Made by a program: the position numbers and the translations under genes
Assembly (NCBI GenBank): GCA_038206385.1
Contig: JBBRAW010000005.1
Span: 6,800-70,799, forward strand
Reading direction: 5' to 3'
Length of the DNA stretch: 64,000 nt
Origin: JANXSD01 sp038206385
GTDB lineage: Bacteria; Bacteroidota; Bacteroidia; AKYH767-A; OLB10
In this document: positions 55,592 through 64,000 of the stretch, in pieces
Position numbering within the stretch: position 1 is the first letter of the stretch
Layout of the letters: every line of letters begins with the position of its first letter
The notes under the pieces: model-generated
Database searches by the model: none
What the model was told of the DNA's origin: nothing
The model's input: only the letters and a program-made list of their open reading frames with translations

Positions 55592-56121
55592 TTCCCCGCC
55601 CCTTGGGGCGAATGTATAAATTTGTGGATGTCAGAAAGTAAATATATTCATAAGTCACAAAATGTTTCGGTTTTGTTGTATCATTTTGTATGTCGAGCAA
55701 AATATAGAAGAATTGTATTCAGTGAAGAGGTAGACAAAACGATGAAAGAAATATGATTAGAAATAAGTAAGCGCTATGAAGTACATTTTTTAGAAATAGG
55801 CACAGACCAATTCCACGTTCATTTTTTGTTACAATCGGTTCCTAAGACTAGCCCTACACAAATAATAACAATGATAAAAAGTTTAACAGCGAAAGAGATA
55901 TTCAAGAAACATCAGGAAGTGAAAAGAATTTTGTGGGGCGGAGAGTTTTGGTCAGATGGATATTTTGTGAATACTGTAAGTAAATTTGGCGATGAACAAA
56001 CGATATCAAAATATGTGAGTGAACAAGGAGTAGAGAAGGAATATAGAATCTTACACAAGGAAAAACAGTTAAGATTGTTTTAGACAAACAAAAAGATACC
56101 CCGCTGCTCTGCGGCGGGGAG
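55592..56121 (+). mobile_element. IS200/IS605-type element (inactive)
   Basis: About 530 bp, bounded by two hairpins: CGCCCCTTGGGGCG at 55597-55610 on the left and the larger CCCCGC ... GCGGGG hairpin at 56099-56119 on the right, the subterminal structures bound by Y1 transposases. No terminal inverted repeats or target duplications, as expected. The transposase frame inside carries a stop. The left end touches the truncated lipoprotein gene; GTTAA just before it could be the cleavage target (inference). Confidence 0.8.
55628..56083 (+). pseudogene. IS200/IS605 TnpA (Y1 HUH transposase) with one in-frame stop
   Basis: From the ATG at 55628 the frame reads MSESKYIHKSQNVSVLLYHF and VCRAKYRRIVFSEEV, stops at TGA (55754-55756) and continues LEISKRYEVHFLEIGTDQFHVHFLLQS to the natural end at 56083. 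The HUH motif is HVH in FHVHFLL; WGGEFWSDGYFVNTVSKFG holds the catalytic Tyr region. The full length of 151 codons fits TnpA. The TGA likely replaces Cys or Arg. Confidence 0.85.
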
Positions 56122-56189
56122 ATTCATTGTTTGAATAAATTTTTTTTTTAAGCATTACAATTTGATATTTCCTTTTTGCGTTTGAATAC

Positions 56190-56534
56190 CTATTTAAAAT
56201 TATCCGTAATTCTTTTCTTGTCTTCATGTTCCTTGTCGTTTTTGTGATACAATTCGATGAATGTAATTTTTTGTTCAACAGGAAAGAGAGCATATATTAA
56301 TCTCAATCCTGAATTTACTCCTTTTCCTTTTAATGACTTACACGCAATTTTTTTAACCTTTATGATACAGGTTTCTAAACCCAAATTATAAATACGAAAA
56401 CTAAACGGTGGTCTTTCATCGGGTGTAACTTTCAACACACGTTTTACCACGTCTAAATCATCATTTAATGTTCTGAATTTTTTTAAAAGAGTTTTTAAAT
56501 CCTTTTTAAATTCGGACAATTCATCAAAGGTCAT
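56190..56534 (-). CDS. RelE/HigB-like toxin of a Panacea module
   Basis: 114 residues, basic and predicted alpha/beta (DLKTLLKKFRTLNDDLDVV ... RIYNLGLETCIIKVKKIACKSLKGKGVNSGLRLIYALF ... KITFIELYHKNDKEHED). The late LRLIYALFP ... ITFIELYHK pattern fits RelE-family mRNA interferases. Its ATG overlaps the antitoxin stop by 4 bases. Family call is by pattern; the active-site residues cannot be fixed. Confidence 0.7.
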   Translation of the reverse strand: MTFDELSEFKKDLKTLLKKFRTLNDDLDVVKRVLKVTPDERPPFSFRIYNLGLETCIIKVKKIACKSLKGKGVNSGLRLIYALFPVEQKITFIELYHKNDKEHEDKKRITDNFK

Positions 56535-57346
56535 TGTGCTTCAATTTCATCTCCATAGTTTCTTACAGAGAAAGGAGCATCTCTATAAAAAGCTAATTCA
56601 TAATTTATTTCTTCTCCTTCTTTTGAAGCCAACCAAGGCATATCCTTATGAGAATAGTTGCTTATTGCAGCAGCAGACCAATCACTCATTTGCACAATTA
56701 CTCTGTCGATGATTTCCTTTTCACTTGCTCTTAGTTCAGTTAAATCAGCTTTCTCTAAAGGTAAATAACGAATTTGAGGATAACCATGATAATCTGTTTT
56801 TACTCTTTTCAATTGCACCTTATCAATCATTTGATTAATGATTGTATCAAACTTTTGTGGCACTGGGCCAAAAGGTAATTTACGATACTTAGCGCCTGTT
56901 AAATGTTCTTCATACAATTCATAATAGTTGAAGTCGGAAAAATAAAGCAACTTGTAAAGAACAGTTTCACCAACATTGGGCTTACCTGCACAGCGTTCAA
57001 GAATATACAACAAAACATTTTTAAACTTATTTACTTGCAGCGTCGCAACAGAAATTCGTTCTTCTACTTTCTTTGTCTTTTTTTTTTCTTTTGCATCAAT
57101 ATCTTGATCTCGATAATTTTCGGCAGAGAAATCTTTAGACATAAAATCATCCAATGAAAACGCTAAAATCATTGACAGTTTTTGCAATTCGAGAATATCA
57201 ACACTTCTGTTTCCTAATTCAATTTGAGCCAGCGACGGTCGAGAAATTTTGACAGTTTTAGCCAAATCTTCCTGCGACAACCCCTTCATTTTACGAAGCA
57301 CAGTTATCCTCTGACCTATTTGCTTTTGTGACAATTTTATGCTCAT
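56531..57346 (-). CDS. Panacea-domain antitoxin with N-terminal XRE helix-turn-helix
   Basis: 271 residues. XRE HTH at about 8-66 (IGQRITVLRKMKGLSQEDLAKTVKISRPSLAQIELGNRSVDILELQKLSMIL), a Lys/Glu-rich linker, then a Panacea (DUF4065/SocA-like) domain at about 105-260 (FKNVLLYILERCAGKPNVGETVLYKLLYFSDFNYYELYEEHLTGAKYRKLPFGPVP ... SDWSAAAISNYSHKDMPW). Panacea antitoxins neutralise very different toxins by direct binding; the HTH binds its own promoter. Antitoxin first, toxin second, 4-base overlap. Twin operators lie just upstream. Confidence 0.9.
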   Translation of the reverse strand: MSIKLSQKQIGQRITVLRKMKGLSQEDLAKTVKISRPSLAQIELGNRSVDILELQKLSMILAFSLDDFMSKDFSAENYRDQDIDAKEKKKTKKVEERISVATLQVNKFKNVLLYILERCAGKPNVGETVLYKLLYFSDFNYYELYEEHLTGAKYRKLPFGPVPQKFDTIINQMIDKVQLKRVKTDYHGYPQIRYLPLEKADLTELRASEKEIIDRVIVQMSDWSAAAISNYSHKDMPWLASKEGEEINYELAFYRDAPFSVRNYGDEIEAQ

Positions 57347-57387
57347 ACCAATTTATGTTACACAGTTTAACAAGACAAAGATCCCTA

Positions 57388-57429
57388 TTGTTTTAATATA
57401 AAACAAATAGTTGTTTCAAATTAAAACAA
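57388..57429. promoter_or_regulatory. Twin 19-bp operator of the Panacea module
   Basis: TTGTTTTAATATAAAACAA at 57388-57406 (perfect 8-bp arms) and TTGTTTCAAATTAAAACAA at 57411-57429 (one mismatch), 23 bp apart, 42-83 bases upstream of the antitoxin start. Direct placement in front of an XRE-HTH antitoxin gene indicates autoregulation. Confidence 0.65.
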
Positions 57430-57643
57430 TTGTCAAGTGAAAAACAAACGTTATTTGTAAGTGCTATTTATAATCGCACAACTTGTCTGGATAATTTCGC
57501 ATAATCTAAAGCAAGACGATTTTTCATCAATAAAAACAATTTTTCAAGTGTCTGCTTTAAAATAAAAATAACCTGAATGCAACAGCAGCCGAGACCATAA
57601 AATACTACTTCCAAGCACAAATAAAATTATTGCGAAAAAACAT

Positions 57644-57651
57644 TACTTTTG
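57644..57651 (+). promoter_or_regulatory. Bacteroidota -7 promoter box TACTTTTG
   Basis: TACTTTTG fits TAnnTTTG and lies 24 bases before the TTG start of the small gene at 57675, which is followed by the TonB receptor. It probably drives both. Confidence 0.6.
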
Positions 57652-57674
57652 CGACATAAAGTAGATCTAAACGC

Positions 57675-58181
57675 TTGAAAAAAGTTAGTTGCATTGCATT
57701 TCTTTTAATCATTCTGATGCAGTCAGGTGGATTGTTATTGATTTACAAAATCCAACAAAGCTGTGTGCAGATTGAAATGTTGCAGGAAATAAATAGCAAA
57801 CAGGTAAAATTTCAAAAATTAACGCTTACACTTTCCGAATTTCAAAAATGTAAAATCAATTCAAACGAACTTTCTTTGAATGAAAAAATGTATGATTTTA
57901 CATCAGCAGTTGTTACGGGCAATACCGTTCAACTTCTTGTAGTCAACGACAGCAAAGAGGAAGACATCTTGGAAAAAATTAAAGTGGTCACGCATAATTC
58001 TAGTCAACAAAACAATCAATTACCCAATCAAATCTCAAAATTTTTAATGCTTACTTATATTTTTCCAACTGTTGAGAAACAATTTTACTTTCAAGAACAA
58101 CAAAATATTTTTCTACCTTATTGTATAAACATCGTTTCATTTACAAGCGATATTTTATCTCCCCCACCAGAGTTAGTTTAA
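57675..58181 (+). CDS. Small membrane-anchored protein preceding a TonB receptor
   Basis: 168 residues with a TTG start. One N-terminal hydrophobic segment (VSCIAFLLIILMQSGGLLLIYKI), then a charged extracytoplasmic part with no recognised motif and a C-terminal proline-rich end (SPPPELV). Bacteroidota often carry such a short gene before a metal-type TonB receptor. Its start is set by the upstream promoter box; no ATG fits. Confidence 0.6.
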   Translation: MKKVSCIAFLLIILMQSGGLLLIYKIQQSCVQIEMLQEINSKQVKFQKLTLTLSEFQKCKINSNELSLNEKMYDFTSAVVTGNTVQLLVVNDSKEEDILEKIKVVTHNSSQQNNQLPNQISKFLMLTYIFPTVEKQFYFQEQQNIFLPYCINIVSFTSDILSPPPELV

Positions 58182-58268
58182 CACAATCCATTTTTTAAAC
58201 TTTGCTGATGTTGCATCATTTATTGGTGTGCATTCCTAATTCCTATATTACTGTATAAAAATAAAAAA

Positions 58269-60707
58269 ATGAAACTTATAAAAATTAAGTTACTAGTAGT
58301 GTTAATTCTATTCTCACAATTCATATACGCACAAAATTCTTTGAGTGGAAAAATTACCGATAATGTAACTCATGTATCAATAAATAATGCTTTTGTTTAT
58401 ATTCCTGATTTAAAATTGGGAGCCAATACAAATGCAGAAGGAAATTATATTATAAAAAACATTCCTAATGGAACATACCTAGCAGTAGCAAGTCTTATTG
58501 GTTATGCTTCTCAAACAAAAGAAATAGCACTTAAAGAAACAGCCACTTCCGATTTCGCTTTAGAGCAATCTACTTCCGAATTAAAAGAAGTAATTGTTAC
58601 GGGCGTTTCTTCTGCTACCGAGCAACAGAGCAATCCTATTCCTGTTAGTGTAGTTACCTATAGTGACCTGCTTCAAAATAGCGCAACAAATATTATTGAT
58701 GCAATTTCTATTTCTCCAGGCGTTTCACAAATTACAGTTGGTGCAAGTATTTCAAAACCTATCATTCGCGGATTAGGATACAATCGTGTTATCACTATGA
58801 ATGATGGCGTTCGTCAAGAAGGGCAACAATGGTTTGATGAATTTGGTGAAGAGATTGATGAATACTCTGTGAATAAAGTTGAAATATTAAAAGGACCAGC
58901 AAGTTTAAGTTATGGTTCGGATGCAATGGCAGGTGTAATTAATATGTTAGATGCACCCTCTTTATCTGATGGAAAAATTAAAGGAAATATTTTAGCAAAC
59001 TACCAAACCAATAATGGATTGATTGCAGAATCATTTAATCTAGCTGGTAATCAAAAGGGATTTATTTGGGATGTTCGTTACAGCAATAAAATGGCGCACG
59101 ATTATAAAAATAAATATGATGGCTACGTTTGCAATTCAGCGTATGCTGAAAGTAATTTTAAAGCATTGCTTGGCATCAATCAAAAGTGGGGATTTTCACA
59201 CTTAACGCTTTCTTCTTTTGATATGGAATTAGGAATTATAGAAGGCATTCGTGATAGTGCAACAGGAAAGTTCTTACAACATTTTCTTATCGACGGACCC
59301 GATGATAGTTTAGGTATCGCACCAGAAAGTAGTTTTAAAAAATATAATAATTTCCCAGTTATTCATCAACACATTCGTCATTACAAAGCAGTATTAGATA
59401 ACAGTTTTGCGATTAGTAATGGTCGGTTAAATTTGCTTTTAGGATTTCAACAAAACCTTCGTCAGGAAGCAAATGATTTAACGCAAGGAGATGTTTACAA
59501 TAATTTTTTTCACCTCAATACAATTAATTATGATGCACGATTTATTTTCCCCGAAAAAAATCATTTAGAAAGATCAATTGGTGTAAATGGAATGCAACAA
59601 AGTTCTATCAATAAAGGAACGGCATTTGTAATTCCCGAATACGATATATTTGATATTGGAGTGTTTGTTTTCGCAAAAAAAATGTTTAATAAACTTTCAA
59701 TTAGTGGTGGCTTACGTTACGATTCTCGAATGTTAAAAGGGAAAGAATTATGGGTAGATTCTACGGGAGCAAGGTTGCCGGGTAATCAAGTGGGAGCGAT
59801 AGCAGATTTTACTCCTTATACATCCAACTTTTCAGGACTTTCGGGCAGCATAGGTGCTACTTATGATTTCACTGAACTTGTTTACGGAAAAATAAATTTA
59901 GCAAGAGGATATCGTGCACCAACAGCAGCTGAAAGTGGAGCAAATGGTATTCATGACGGCACTCCTTTTTACGAAATTGGAGACCATAATCTCAAAGCAG
60001 AAAACAGTTTACAATTTGATGCAACAATTGGTATCAACTCTAAAGATGTTTTAGCAGAAGTAACAGGTTTCATAAACAATATTGACAATTATATTTTTGC
60101 AGAAAAACTGATAAGTGTATTTGGCGGAGATTCTCTTAGAGGCGATCCTGCACTTGCATTAGCAGAAGGACCCGCTTTCAAATATGTACAAGGAAACGCA
60201 GTACTTTCAGGAGGTGAGTTTGTTTTAAATATTCATCCTCACACAATCAAATGGCTGCAATTTGATAATAGTTTGTCATTGGTTAATGCTATTCAAAAGA
60301 ATCAACCCGATTCAACTAAGTATTTACCTTATACCCCACCTGCTAAATATAGAACAGAATTAAAATTTGTTTGTCCTAAAGGCAAGACCATAAAAAATGG
60401 ATATGTAAAAGTAGGTTTAGATTATTATTTCGAGCAGAATAAAATTTATTATAAATACGGGAACGAAACTGTTACACCCTCATATTCTTTAATAAATGTT
60501 GGCATAGGTGGAGATGTTTGTGTTCACGATAAAGCATTATTTTCACTTTATATAAATGCATCAAACCTTGCCGATGTTGCTTATCAAAGTAGCATGAGTC
60601 GTTTAAAATATGCCGATACCAATCATGCAACAGGACGAGTAGGCGTTTATAATATGGGACGAAATATTATTATTAAACTTCTTATCCCTATTGATATTAA
60701 AAAGTAA
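58269..60707 (+). CDS. TonB-dependent outer-membrane receptor
   Basis: 812 residues. Signal peptide (LLVVLILFSQFIYAQ), a carboxypeptidase-regulatory-like domain (LSGKITDNVTHVSINNAFVYIPDL ... GYASQTKEI), a plug domain (VIVTGVSSATEQQSNPIPVSVV ... GVSQITVGASISKPIIRGLGYNRVITMNDGVRQEGQQW ... VEILKGPASLSYGSDAMAGVINML) and a beta-barrel ending in NMGRNIIIKLLIPIDI, with the C-terminal YNMGRN strand. The ligand is not decided; the His/Asp-containing barrel loop (GIHDGTPFYEIGDHNLKAE) is typical of metal or siderophore receptors. Needs TonB-ExbBD encoded elsewhere. Confidence 0.95.
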   Translation: MKLIKIKLLVVLILFSQFIYAQNSLSGKITDNVTHVSINNAFVYIPDLKLGANTNAEGNYIIKNIPNGTYLAVASLIGYASQTKEIALKETATSDFALEQSTSELKEVIVTGVSSATEQQSNPIPVSVVTYSDLLQNSATNIIDAISISPGVSQITVGASISKPIIRGLGYNRVITMNDGVRQEGQQWFDEFGEEIDEYSVNKVEILKGPASLSYGSDAMAGVINMLDAPSLSDGKIKGNILANYQTNNGLIAESFNLAGNQKGFIWDVRYSNKMAHDYKNKYDGYVCNSAYAESNFKALLGINQKWGFSHLTLSSFDMELGIIEGIRDSATGKFLQHFLIDGPDDSLGIAPESSFKKYNNFPVIHQHIRHYKAVLDNSFAISNGRLNLLLGFQQNLRQEANDLTQGDVYNNFFHLNTINYDARFIFPEKNHLERSIGVNGMQQSSINKGTAFVIPEYDIFDIGVFVFAKKMFNKLSISGGLRYDSRMLKGKELWVDSTGARLPGNQVGAIADFTPYTSNFSGLSGSIGATYDFTELVYGKINLARGYRAPTAAESGANGIHDGTPFYEIGDHNLKAENSLQFDATIGINSKDVLAEVTGFINNIDNYIFAEKLISVFGGDSLRGDPALALAEGPAFKYVQGNAVLSGGEFVLNIHPHTIKWLQFDNSLSLVNAIQKNQPDSTKYLPYTPPAKYRTELKFVCPKGKTIKNGYVKVGLDYYFEQNKIYYKYGNETVTPSYSLINVGIGGDVCVHDKALFSLYINASNLADVAYQSSMSRLKYADTNHATGRVGVYNMGRNIIIKLLIPIDIKK

Positions 60708-60735
60708 GATTATTTTTTTCAAACAGTTGAGTTTA

Positions 60736-60765
60736 AAAGGCAGCCATTTTATGGCTGCCTTTTTA
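60736..60765 (+). terminator. Rho-independent terminator after the TonB receptor
   Basis: AAAGGCAGCCAT pairs with ATGGCTGCCTTT (12 bp) around a TTT-type loop, followed by TTTTATTT, 28 bases past the receptor stop. A strong hairpin. Confidence 0.9.
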
Positions 60766-60936
60766 TTTGGAAATAAACAAACTCTTTGTATGTTTATTAA
60801 CCCCAATCTATAGAAGGTTAATTTCTAAAGATTGTTTCCATTTCTAAAATACATTTGATTATTGTTTATTGATGACAATTTTTTTATATAAATTGACACC
60901 TTCTAATGTTAACAATTTTTTCTTCGTTAGAGTTTA

Positions 60937-60944
60937 TATATTTG
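60937..60944 (+). promoter_or_regulatory. Bacteroidota -7 promoter box TATATTTG
   Basis: TATATTTG fits TAnnTTTG, 88 bases before the ATG of 61032. No clear -33 partner. The 60708-61031 gap holds only the receptor terminator and this box. Confidence 0.4.
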
Positions 60945-61031
60945 ATCTTACAAAGGATTTGTTTTACTCTTTGACGTTGGTGGTAATACTGGAGGAGCTC
61001 GAAGAATTCAACAGTAAAAAAAATTAAGTTA

Positions 61032-62162
61032 ATGAATAAAAGAGAACAAAATGTAGGAGGAGTAATTAGCTATTTTGTAATAGTTCTTTTTCTAATTTAT
61101 GTAGCATTTTCCATTTTGGGTTTCGACAACGAAGTTAAAATTTTAACCTCCTTAGGAATAATATTTATAAGCACATTTTTTTTATGCTTTTTTGTGTTGC
61201 GAACTTATAGGAGAAACAATAGTGTAAATGAAATCGACTACTTGAACAGTGGAACACAGCGATATCTTTTAGCATTATTCATGATATTTTATGGGCTACC
61301 TAAAATATTTGGTACTTTTTTCGACTACCAACTTTTTGCATTAGACTCAAAACTAATTGACGTTTCAGATTTTGAATTGGCCTGGTATTACTTTGGAAAA
61401 AATAGATGGCAAGAATTATTTGCAGGTTTTATGGAATTAATTCCAGCGTTTCTTTTACTAAATCGAAGAACATATTATTTAGGAGCTATCTTTTTACTAC
61501 CAGTAACATCGCAAGTTTTTATACTTAATTTATTTTTTAAAATTGGTGGCGTTACCTTTCCGGCAGCAACAATTTTACTTGTGTGTAATATATATTTAGT
61601 TTACACTCAAAAAGATAAAATTATACTATTTATTAAGTCCTTAAACTTTAATCTAAGTACAAATTTAAATCATACAGCAATAAAATTTATTAAAATAGCT
61701 AGATGGTCAGCAGCATTACTAGTTCTTATTTTATTTTACAAGAATCTAAAACCTCAATTATATAAATCACCAGAAAAATTAAATTACGAAAAACTTATTG
61801 GTGCTTACTCTTTAGAAACAATTGTAAAAAACAATGCACTATATAATCCTAAACATGATAGTCTATTTTACAAAGATATTTATATTGAAAAACAAAGTAG
61901 GTGGAATATACTTAGAAGATTTAATGATAAAACAGATGCGTTCGTTATAAATGTAAGCAGTGAAAATGATTCGCTTGCTATTTATATTAATCAAGGAGGA
62001 ATAGGTGATGATAAAGACATTATTGACTCTACAACTGTTTTAAAAGGCATCTATAAAATAAATGGTAACGAATTTTTAATAAAAGGTATTCAATTAAATA
62101 ATACTTTAGAATTGACCTATAGAAAAAATGATAAAATAAAACCTAAAAGATGGTTTTGGTAA
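61032..62162 (+). CDS. DoxX-like membrane protein with C-terminal soluble domain
   Basis: 376 residues. Six hydrophobic segments; residues 75-200 (YLLALFMIFYGLPKIFG ... WQELFAGFMELIPAFLLL ... TFPAATILLV) look like the four-helix DoxX/MauE fold. After another helix (WSAALLVLILFYKNL) comes a beta-rich domain of about 120 residues (YEKLIGAYSLETIVKNN ...) unrelated to anything I know. DoxX proteins take part in thiol or quinone-linked redox at the membrane; the role here is open. Begins MNKREQNVGGVISYF. Confidence 0.65.
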   Translation: MNKREQNVGGVISYFVIVLFLIYVAFSILGFDNEVKILTSLGIIFISTFFLCFFVLRTYRRNNSVNEIDYLNSGTQRYLLALFMIFYGLPKIFGTFFDYQLFALDSKLIDVSDFELAWYYFGKNRWQELFAGFMELIPAFLLLNRRTYYLGAIFLLPVTSQVFILNLFFKIGGVTFPAATILLVCNIYLVYTQKDKIILFIKSLNFNLSTNLNHTAIKFIKIARWSAALLVLILFYKNLKPQLYKSPEKLNYEKLIGAYSLETIVKNNALYNPKHDSLFYKDIYIEKQSRWNILRRFNDKTDAFVINVSSENDSLAIYINQGGIGDDKDIIDSTTVLKGIYKINGNEFLIKGIQLNNTLELTYRKNDKIKPKRWFW

Positions 62163-62294
62163 AGATGGGAAATATGAAGTAAAGCGTTTAACAGCTAAAG
62201 CTTCATTGCTTCCTAAGAACGAAGAAAAAAAGCTGATGTTATAAAGTACTATCTCTTTTTCCATTTAAATACCCATAAATTTTACTTGCAATCG

Positions 62295-62302
62295 TATATT
62301 TG
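62295..62302 (+). promoter_or_regulatory. Bacteroidota -7 promoter box TATATTTG before 62300 gene
   Basis: TATATTTG fits TAnnTTTG. It overlaps the earliest possible TTG start (62300), so if used, translation must begin further downstream. Confidence 0.45.
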
Positions 62303-62980
62303 TATGTCATTATTTATAATTCATCAAAACAAAAAATAGTTAACAACAGGTCAACACTGAAAACAGCCATCTGCATACTATTTACACTAGTTGCGATCAA
62401 TACTAATGCTCAAAAAAACCTACAGTGGGGTAAAAAAATTGATATCAAACAGAAATGTGGAATCTATCATACGTTAGAAGATTTAAAGAATGATAAAATT
62501 GAAGAGATGGCAACAATCACGAATAATAATATTGGCTATTTCATGGCTAATAAGAAATTTTATATGTTCAAGAGTGTAGATTTTGCTGGCTATAGAGATC
62601 AATTCGGAAACAGACGTCAAATCATTAATGGAAAAGGATATATTGTATTATCGTATGGAAAAATAAATTTGTATTCAAAGCAATATGGTTTCAATACAAC
62701 TGGTAGTGATGGAAGTGTAGAACTTAATCCAGTAGATTATGATAATACCGAAATATTTTATTCCTTCTCGCAAACAGAAGAACCTGTTAAGTTAAAAGGT
62801 TGGGATAGTAAACACAATGAAAAAATCGCTGACTTATTTTTTAAAGACAATGAAGCTGTACGAACATCTTATATCAACGACGTAAGTGATGATTACGATT
62901 ATAGTGTAAGAAATGCTTTTACCGACAATGCAGAAAGATTGATTCATTATGTTGATATCTATAATGGTTTGGTGAAATAA
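62300..62980 (+). CDS. Small secreted protein of unknown function
   Basis: 226 codons in frame from a TTG at 62300. The segment LKTAICILFTLVAINTNAQKN is a signal peptide, so the true start lies shortly before it; no ATG fits and the promoter box overlaps the TTG, so the start is uncertain. The mature part has several Tyr/Asp-rich stretches (YFMANKKFYMFKSVDFAGYRDQFGNRRQIINGKGYIVLSYGKINLYS) and no recognised domain. Stands alone between the DoxX-like gene and the MFS exporter. Confidence 0.6.
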   Translation: MYVIIYNSSKQKIVNNRSTLKTAICILFTLVAINTNAQKNLQWGKKIDIKQKCGIYHTLEDLKNDKIEEMATITNNNIGYFMANKKFYMFKSVDFAGYRDQFGNRRQIINGKGYIVLSYGKINLYSKQYGFNTTGSDGSVELNPVDYDNTEIFYSFSQTEEPVKLKGWDSKHNEKIADLFFKDNEAVRTSYINDVSDDYDYSVRNAFTDNAERLIHYVDIYNGLVK

Positions 62981-63112
62981 AATTAATTCTATTCATAAAT
63001 CAATTTTCATCATTCGGTCTTCTATAATTTTTAAATCATTCTAACTTCAGCATTAGAATAAATTGAAACCCTCGAAATTTTAAATTAATATTGTAGCAGC
63101 AATTAATTTAGA

Positions 63113-64000
63113 ATGGGAAAGAAACGAGATGCCGCATTAGGGTTTATTTTTATTACACTTCTCATTGACGTTACTGGATTTGGTATTATCATTCCAGTAA
63201 TGCCGAAACTAATCAGCGAACTTATTGGAGGTTCATTAAGTGATGCATCACGATATGGTGGATGGATGATGTTTGCATATTCTATTACTCAATTTTTATT
63301 CGCACCGATACTTGGAAATTTAAGTGATCGATATGGAAGAAGACCAGTTTTGTTAGCATCACTTTTCGGATTCGGAATCGATTATTTATTTCTTGCAGTA
63401 GCGCCTACCATCGGTTGGTTATTTGTTGGAAGAATAATAGCGGGAATCACTGGAGCAAGTTTTACAACGGCACAAGCTTATATTGCAGATGTTAGCACAC
63501 CAGAAAAGCGCGCACAAAATTTTGGATTAGTAGGTGCAGCATTTGGTGTTGGATTTATTATTGGACCCGTGATAGGAGGATTATTAGGACAGTATGGAGC
63601 ACGAATACCATTTTATGCAGCAGCAGTTTTGGCATTGTTAAATTGGCTTTACGGATATTTTATATTACCTGAATCATTAAAGCCAGAGAACAGAAGAAAA
63701 TTCGAATGGAAGAGAGCTAGTCCGACAGGATCGTTGATGCAATTAAATAAATATCCCTTAGTAGCAGGATTGGTGGGCTCATTTGTTTGCGTATATCTTG
63801 CGGCTCATTCGGTGCAAAGCACATGGACTTATTACACCATGTTAAAATTCAAATGGGATGAAAGAATAGTTGGTTACTCGTTAGGTGCAGTGGGATTATT
63901 AGTTGGAATTGTTCAAGGTGTTTTAATTCGTGTGATCAATCCTAAGATAGGTCCGAAGCGATCGGTATATTTTGGAATGTTATTGTACGTTATTGGCTTG
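63113..64000 (+). CDS. MFS exporter, TetA-like (3' end outside window)
   Basis: The first 296 codons of an open frame running off the window edge, from ATG 63113 (MGKKRDAALGFIFITLLIDVTGFGIIIPVMP). The first helices match the DHA1/TCR drug-H+ antiporter family: motif A GNLSDRYGRRPVLL between helices 2 and 3, FVGRIIAGITGASFTTAQAYIADVSTPEKRAQNFGLVGAAFGVGFIIGPVIGGLLG (motifs B and C) and PESLKPENRR. About nine helices are in the window. Exports small molecules in exchange for protons; the substrate is unknown. Confidence 0.9.
   Translation, partial: MGKKRDAALGFIFITLLIDVTGFGIIIPVMPKLISELIGGSLSDASRYGGWMMFAYSITQFLFAPILGNLSDRYGRRPVLLASLFGFGIDYLFLAVAPTIGWLFVGRIIAGITGASFTTAQAYIADVSTPEKRAQNFGLVGAAFGVGFIIGPVIGGLLGQYGARIPFYAAAVLALLNWLYGYFILPESLKPENRRKFEWKRASPTGSLMQLNKYPLVAGLVGSFVCVYLAAHSVQSTWTYYTMLKFKWDERIVGYSLGAVGLLVGIVQGVLIRVINPKIGPKRSVYFGMLLYVIGL

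Noticed and set aside
62161..62242. A coding-like tail GKDGKYEVKRLTAKASLLPKN after the DoxX-like gene
   Set aside because: It reads like protein in another frame and may be a gene remnant or a frameshifted end, but I could not tie it to any family.
1..64000. tRNA or rRNA genes
   Set aside because: No cloverleaf-like stretch with T-loop GTTCAAATCC-type sequence or rRNA core sequence was found by eye; a covariance search was not possible.

Overview
ORGANISM. The DNA is AT-rich and reads as a Bacteroidota chromosome. Three secreted proteins end in type IX secretion (T9SS) sorting domains, several promoters fit TAnnTTTG, starts lack Shine-Dalgarno sequences, and the gene content (DUF4175 protein, LIC_10190-type membrane protein, SusC-like TonB receptor style, LuxR-type two-component pair) is typical of that phylum. 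I cannot name the genus. No rRNA, tRNA or CRISPR array was seen. LAYOUT. 1-4.4 kb: the end of one NRPS-like gene, a second complete adenylation-carrier-thioesterase gene whose thioesterase is nearly the same, and the Sfp-type phosphopantetheinyl transferase that would activate both. 4.5-13.5 kb: a C-terminal processing peptidase, a YceI protein beside the wreck of an old-yellow-enzyme gene and its twin operator, rsmI, a very large T9SS subtilase and a membrane protein. 13.6-18.0 kb: a T9SS YHYH protein, then a tightly overlapped operon of ECF sigma factor, small anti-sigma protein, CnrX/Spy-like periplasmic sensor, MbnP-like protein and MbnH-like di-haem peroxidase; this looks like a self-contained metal-responsive unit. 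18.2-28.5 kb: a type I restriction-modification island in decay. hsdM is intact, but hsdR carries four in-frame stop codons, hsdS two plus a frameshift, and an AlbA/Schlafen-type ATPase gene one. The island carries an intact HigB/HigA-ImmA type module, two unknown small genes, a rhuM remnant and three copies of a 110-148 bp palindromic-ended repeat that sits at the ends of hsdS conserved regions. 28.6-49.3 kb: housekeeping genes, nearly all on the minus strand (methyltransferase, mnmG, ybeY, RsbW-like kinase, DUF4175, RlmI-like methyltransferase, rnr, folB, glnS, gltX, a membrane protein, a MORN-repeat protein, nadA), with three parS-like sites around mnmG. 49.3-49.96 kb: a gene-free AT-rich stretch with repeated TTATTAACA boxes where gene orientation switches, a possible origin of replication. 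50-64 kb: mostly plus strand: a glycosyltransferase, a small cluster ending in a NarL/LuxR-type two-component pair, a TMEM175-like channel, a lipoprotein gene cut by a dead IS200-type element, a Panacea toxin-antitoxin pair with twin operators, a TonB receptor, a DoxX-like protein, a small secreted protein and the first 296 codons of an MFS exporter. HOW IT FITS. The NRPS/PPTase block is a small secondary-metabolite unit cut by the window edge. The sigma/anti-sigma/sensor/MbnP/MbnH operon and the RM island with its palindromic repeats are the parts most worth follow-up. Coordinates and motifs were read by eye; no database search was run, so family names rest on motif recognition.
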